The translations under genes were made by a program, and so were the position numbers. The notes below the pieces were generated by a model, which was not told the origin of the DNA, searched no databases, and saw only the letters and a program-made list of their open reading frames with translations. Of a stretch of 64,000 nucleotides of DNA, positions 60,236 through 64,000 are shown one piece after another (the first letter of the stretch is position 1; every line of letters begins with the position of its first letter). This DNA comes from Halosimplex aquaticum (GTDB lineage Archaea > Halobacteriota > Halobacteria > Halobacteriales > Haloarculaceae): positions 4,712,001 to 4,776,000 of the forward strand of contig NZ_CP118158.1 of NCBI RefSeq assembly GCF_028747785.1, read 5' to 3'.

Positions 60236-62629
60236 TCAGTGGGCGAGCGGCGTCGCCAGCGCCGGCTCCCACTCCAGGTCGCCCTGGTAGTGGAACGCGT
60301 CGTTGTCCTGCTCCGGGTTCACGACCGTGAGCGAGATCCAGCCGTTGTCGAGCAGCGTCGCGACTTCTTCGTTGCGGGCGAGGATATCGTTGACGCGTTC
60401 GACCGGGGCGTGGATCACCGCCGTGAGGCGGAGCGGCTGGTGGTACGGCCGGTCGTCGTCCAGCATGAGCGACTGGAGCGGCAACCCCGTCATCAGGTCG
60501 CCGCCGTTGCCCTGCACGACGCCGACGTTGCCGCGCGGGTTCTGCGTGACCTTCGACCCGCTCCCGTAGACGGCGTTGTCCACCGTCGCGAAGTAGTACT
60601 GGTTGTTGATCCACTGGGTGACGACGAGCGGCCCCGTCATGATGGCCTCCAGCGCCTCCCCGTCGGGGTCGGTCGTCCAGTCGTAGGAGTGCAGGAACGC
60701 GCGGCCGTCGAGGTCCCGGTCATCGGTCAGTTCACGCGGGCCGATGACGAACGAGGCGTTGCCCGCCAGGCCCCACTCGGGGCGGGTCTCCGCCCAGTCG
60801 GCCGTCCGGCGCTTCGTGTCGCGAACGGCCTCGTCGGGGTCGGTGCCCCGCATGGACTCCGCGCGTTCGGCCGCGGCGCCGGCGCGCGCGTCTTCGAGGT
60901 CCTCGCGGAGGCGGTCGAGGTCCTCGCGGTGGCTCTCCGGCACGTGACCGTCGAACAGCGCGATCTCGTCGGTCGTCGTGTTGTGCTCGCCGGCGAGGAA
61001 GACTGTGTCCGCGGGGATGTCGAACCCGCGCTCGCGGAGCGCGGACTTGACCTCGTCGTCGTTGCAGATAGCGGCGAGGACGCGGGCGTTCGGGCCGCCG
61101 GGGTTGCCGGCGCAGGCGCCGCAGTCGAGGCTCGAATCGAACGGGTTGTTCGCCGTCTCGCTCGCGTGGCCCGCGAAGACGACCAGGCGGGCGAACTCCT
61201 CCCAGCCCATGAGGTCGAAGGCGGTCTCGGCGTAGGAGACCTTCTCCTCCAGGGTCATCCCGTGCGGGAGGGCATCGCCGTCTGCCTCGCCGCGGCGGTC
61301 GACCGTGGGCTCGCAGAACTCCCCGGGGGACGGGACCCGGTCGTCGACGGCGTCGGACAGGTCGGCCACGGCCGACGGGACCAGCGTCCGCGCCGCCATC
61401 GCCGCGCCGTAGGCGCTCCCGCCGCCCTCGACGAACGTGAACGCGGCGGCCACGTTGGTCTTGAGCGACTTGAGGTGTTTCCGGGCGGCCGAGGCCACCT
61501 GGGTCCAGCGGTCGTGGGTCTCCCTGTCGTCGCCGTGGTCGTGTTCCGGCCGGTCGGCGATGCGGTGTTGCGGGTCGACGATCGGGGGGCAGGCGTCGAT
61601 CTCGACCTCGGAGTCGTACCCCTCGTAACGCATGGGGACGCCGAAAAAGCCCGCGTAGCCGTGGGTCTCGTACGGACCGGCGGCCTCGACGTGGCGGCGA
61701 ATGACCTCCGATCGGGTGTCGATACAGAAGACGAGCTGTGCGGCCGGACGGTCGCCGTCCCCGGCGGACGGCTCCGTGACCGACTCGTCGATGCCGTCGA
61801 GCAGGCGTGCGCGGTAGCTTTTCTCCCACGCGGTCAGCCAGATCTCTGGCAGCGGGACGTCACCGTCTGGTTCCGCGTCCCGGTGCTCGTTCTCGTCGGG
61901 TTCGACGGGCGCGTCGAGCAGGTCCGCCAGGGTCAGGCGCACCGCGAGGTATTCGAGCAGCGAGATCGGACACGCGTCCTGCCACGGTCCGGCGTGCCCG
62001 TCGGCCCGCTGCTTGATGAACCCGGTCCAGCCCGGCAACGCGGCGAGGTGGTGCTCGAATATCTCCTCCCAGCGGCCTTCCGGACAGTCCGAGAGGACGG
62101 TCTCCAGGGCCTCGACCGGTGACTCGGGGAGGTCCGAGGTGTCGTCGCAGCCGGGAATCTCGTCGTCGTACGGCGCCAGGTCGCGCCAGGCGGCGTAGAA
62201 TCCCCGCTCGCGGCCCGGCATCGGCCACTCGGCCTGCCCCTGGTCGAGGAACGCGGCGAGCCACTTCGAGAGCACCCGGTCGACCCGCTCCGTCGCGGTG
62301 TCGGGCTCTGTTTCGTGCTCCGACTCGGCGGCGGCCATCTCGTCGAGCAAGGTTTCGGGGTCCCCGGAGACGCCGTGTGCGTGGAGTTCGTCGGCCAGCA
62401 CGTCGGGGTCGATCCGGCCGTCCTCCCAGGCCCGGCGGAAGGCCGAGGGGCGGGGATAGCCGCGTCCGCCGAACAGCTGCTCGGCCTCCGCGACAGCGCG
62501 GTGGAACGGGCGGTCCTCGAACCCCGCGAGGGGGTTCGCCGTGACGAACGAGTGCAGCGGCCAGACCGAGCCGACCGTCTCGGCCGCGCGGTCGATGCTG
62601 TCTTCCAGGGTGGCGCGTTCAAGCGTCAT
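60236..62629 (-). CDS. dabA: inorganic carbon transporter subunit DabA
   Basis: This 797-residue DUF2309 protein is the beta-carbonic-anhydrase-like cytoplasmic subunit of the Dab bicarbonate/CO2 pump. The zinc site is C302 and D304 in VFCIDTRSEV, H488 in FAGHASETANN, and C503 in LDCGACAGN. The H-to-C spacing of 15 matches Halothiobacillus DabA. It probably drives one-way CO2 to bicarbonate conversion, coupled to ion flow through DabB. Its ATG overlaps the dabB stop by 11 bases on the same strand. An adjacent carbonic anhydrase supports an inorganic-carbon role. Confidence 0.92.
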   Translation of the reverse strand: MTLERATLEDSIDRAAETVGSVWPLHSFVTANPLAGFEDRPFHRAVAEAEQLFGGRGYPRPSAFRRAWEDGRIDPDVLADELHAHGVSGDPETLLDEMAAAESEHETEPDTATERVDRVLSKWLAAFLDQGQAEWPMPGRERGFYAAWRDLAPYDDEIPGCDDTSDLPESPVEALETVLSDCPEGRWEEIFEHHLAALPGWTGFIKQRADGHAGPWQDACPISLLEYLAVRLTLADLLDAPVEPDENEHRDAEPDGDVPLPEIWLTAWEKSYRARLLDGIDESVTEPSAGDGDRPAAQLVFCIDTRSEVIRRHVEAAGPYETHGYAGFFGVPMRYEGYDSEVEIDACPPIVDPQHRIADRPEHDHGDDRETHDRWTQVASAARKHLKSLKTNVAAAFTFVEGGGSAYGAAMAARTLVPSAVADLSDAVDDRVPSPGEFCEPTVDRRGEADGDALPHGMTLEEKVSYAETAFDLMGWEEFARLVVFAGHASETANNPFDSSLDCGACAGNPGGPNARVLAAICNDDEVKSALRERGFDIPADTVFLAGEHNTTTDEIALFDGHVPESHREDLDRLREDLEDARAGAAAERAESMRGTDPDEAVRDTKRRTADWAETRPEWGLAGNASFVIGPRELTDDRDLDGRAFLHSYDWTTDPDGEALEAIMTGPLVVTQWINNQYYFATVDNAVYGSGSKVTQNPRGNVGVVQGNGGDLMTGLPLQSLMLDDDRPYHQPLRLTAVIHAPVERVNDILARNEEVATLLDNGWISLTVVNPEQDNDAFHYQGDLEWEPALATPLAH

Positions 62630-64000
62630 TGTAGTCCTCCTTGCGGGTGAGAATCGTCTCCGGGTCCGGTTGCGAGCGGTTCAACAGCGCGACGTAGAGG
62701 CGCTCGCTGGAGCGGTGCCAGCCGAGTTCCGTCGCCAGGTACGAGACGGCGAACAGGGCGGCGACGCCGACGTGGACGGCAGTCAGTTCGGTCGGCGCCT
62801 TCGCCATCGGCGCGCCGGCGATCACCGTCGAGATGGCGTTGAACAGCACGCCGTAGGCGCCGATGGCCGCCAGGACGACGAGGGGCACGCTGACGAGCCT
62901 GACGACCGGCGAGAGGGTCGACCGCCGGAGCACGTCGCGCGCCGCGTGCATCGTCGTCAGGACGACGACGAACGCCAGGAAGAGCCCGCTGTCCAGATGC
63001 GTCCCCTTTCCGGTGAGGACTGCGAACAGGGCGCCGCCGCCCAGCGCCGTGAGCAGGCTGACGACGGCACCGGGGACCGAGAGCCGATTCCCTTTCGAGC
63101 GCTTCGGTGTCGTCTGCTCGACGGCCTCGCCGGACGAGAGGAACAGGTACGCCTTGTAGAAGCCGTGCAGGACGAGGTGGGTGATGGCGGCCGCGAAGAA
63201 GCCGAGCCCGCACTGGAGTATCATGAAGCCCATCTGGGCCATCGTCGAGGCGCCGAGCTTGCGCTTGACGTCGGTCTGGACGAGGAGCAAGGCCTGCCCG
63301 AGCAGCGTACTGAGCGCGCCGACGACGACGATCCCCGACATGACGGCGGTCTCGCCGGCGAACAGCGGCGCGAAGCGGGTCAACAGGATTCCGCCGGCGT
63401 TGACGAACCCGGCGTGCATCAGCGCCGACGCCGGCGTCGGCGCCGTCATCGACGACAGCAGCCAGGAGTGGAACGGGAACAGGGCCGACTGGATGATCGC
63501 CGCGAGGAAGAGACAGCCCACGGCAACGAGCGCGACGGTCCGCGGAAGAGAATCGACCTGACCGAGGATCCCGGTGATAGAGGTGGTGCCGGTCGCCCAC
63601 ACCAGCGCGGTCAGGCCGGCGGCCAGCAGCCCGCTGCTGGCGAGGAAGTACCGGCGTGCGGTCCCGGCTGCAGCCTGCGCCTGCGGCCAGTCGCGGACGT
63701 GCCCGATGAGCGAGGCCATGAGGAGCCCCATCGCAAGCCACGCCCCCGCGAACAGCACGACGTGGTCTGCCGCGGTCATCGTCATGACGACGAGCGTGAA
63801 CGCGAAGATCCGAGCGAAGAACGCGTCGAGATAGCGGTCCCCGGCCATGTAACGGCGGGAGTAGCTGTGGACGATGCCGCTGAAGAAGGTGACCACCACC
63901 CACATGACCGCGGTCAGCCCGTCGATCACGACCAGGCCCGCGACCCCCCATTCGGACCCGCTCGTAACCGACAGTGCGAGCGCGGCCGCGCCGAGGAGGA
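62619..64000 (-). CDS. dabB: DabB: NuoL-like proton-conducting subunit (5' end beyond window)
   Basis: At least 460 codons are open to the right edge with no stop, so the gene starts outside the window. About ten membrane segments and ASTMAQMGFM are followed by HLVLHGFYKAYLFLSSGEA, which includes the conserved His-Gly-x2-Lys of NuoL/ND5-type pumps. This matches DabB of the Dab inorganic-carbon transporter and pairs with DabA. It should conduct a cation or proton to energise bicarbonate accumulation. Confidence 0.9.
   Translation of the reverse strand, partial: LLGAAALALSVTSGSEWGVAGLVVIDGLTAVMWVVVTFFSGIVHSYSRRYMAGDRYLDAFFARIFAFTLVVMTMTAADHVVLFAGAWLAMGLLMASLIGHVRDWPQAQAAAGTARRYFLASSGLLAAGLTALVWATGTTSITGILGQVDSLPRTVALVAVGCLFLAAIIQSALFPFHSWLLSSMTAPTPASALMHAGFVNAGGILLTRFAPLFAGETAVMSGIVVVGALSTLLGQALLLVQTDVKRKLGASTMAQMGFMILQCGLGFFAAAITHLVLHGFYKAYLFLSSGEAVEQTTPKRSKGNRLSVPGAVVSLLTALGGGALFAVLTGKGTHLDSGLFLAFVVVLTTMHAARDVLRRSTLSPVVRLVSVPLVVLAAIGAYGVLFNAISTVIAGAPMAKAPTELTAVHVGVAALFAVSYLATELGWHRSSERLYVALLNRSQPDPETILTRKEDYNDA

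Overview
This is a 64 kb stretch of a halophilic archaeon (class Halobacteria). Four things point there. The DNA is very GC-rich with strong GC bias at third codon positions. The proteins are acidic and rich in D and E. Many starts are leaderless, with a TATA element about 25-30 nt before the ATG. Several families are typical of haloarchaea: HEWD and rubrerythrin-like zinc proteins, the HFX_2341-type regulator, GTP cyclohydrolase III, bacterial-type glpABC with glpK, and Tat lipoproteins with Thr/Pro spacers. The genus cannot be fixed from the sequence alone.

Layout. 1-2.7 kb: a lower-GC mobile element with a 629-residue DDE transposase and a small ORF related to that transposase's N-terminus, then about 1.1 kb with no convincing gene. 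3.7-15.2 kb: a chemotaxis-transducer-like membrane protein lacking the usual signalling tip, KDG kinase, a large MEDS-GAF-GAF-GAF histidine kinase, pyruvate kinase, a CE12-type esterase, a ROK sugar kinase and an Orc1/Cdc6-like ATPase. 15.3-22.8 kb: a glycerol catabolism divergon (membrane protein and glpK to the left, glpABC to the right). 22.8-37 kb: a universal stress protein, PEP carboxylase, an alpha/beta hydrolase with an acyl-CoA synthetase, a sugar dehydrogenase, a CARF-like regulator, a degenerate Nudix protein, gluconate-type dehydratase, a GlmU-like enzyme, GTP cyclohydrolase III and a CBS protein. 37.3-43.1 kb: a branched-chain amino-acid type ABC importer (binding protein convergent with livFGMH). 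43.4-48.6 kb: GNAT, tRNA-Thr(TGT), several lipoproteins and small zinc or membrane proteins. 48.6-58 kb: thioesterase, geranylgeranyl-reductase-like flavoprotein, FAH-family hydrolase, prephenate dehydrogenase coupled to an Rsm22-like methyltransferase, surE, a HExxH surface lipoprotein, an AAC(3)-family acetyltransferase and NAD(P)HX dehydratase. 58-64 kb: beta-carbonic anhydrase, a CPA-type antiporter and, convergent with them, a DabA/DabB inorganic-carbon uptake pair. DabB runs off the right edge.

How the genes fit together. Much of the window is central carbon metabolism. A dehydratase, a Gfo/Idh/MocA sugar dehydrogenase and KDG kinase match the haloarchaeal semi-phosphorylative Entner-Doudoroff or pentose routes. 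Pyruvate kinase and PEP carboxylase sit at the PEP node, and glycerol enters through GlpK and GlpABC. At the right end, a bicarbonate/CO2 uptake module with its own carbonic anhydrase could feed anaplerotic carboxylation. The most interesting items are the Dab/CA/antiporter cluster, the transducer without a signalling hairpin, the inverted repeat overlapping the start of the CBS gene, an unlisted 37-residue membrane protein, CCG-to-CSG changes in GlpC, and the pyruvate kinase swivel domain whose catalytic His is replaced by Tyr.
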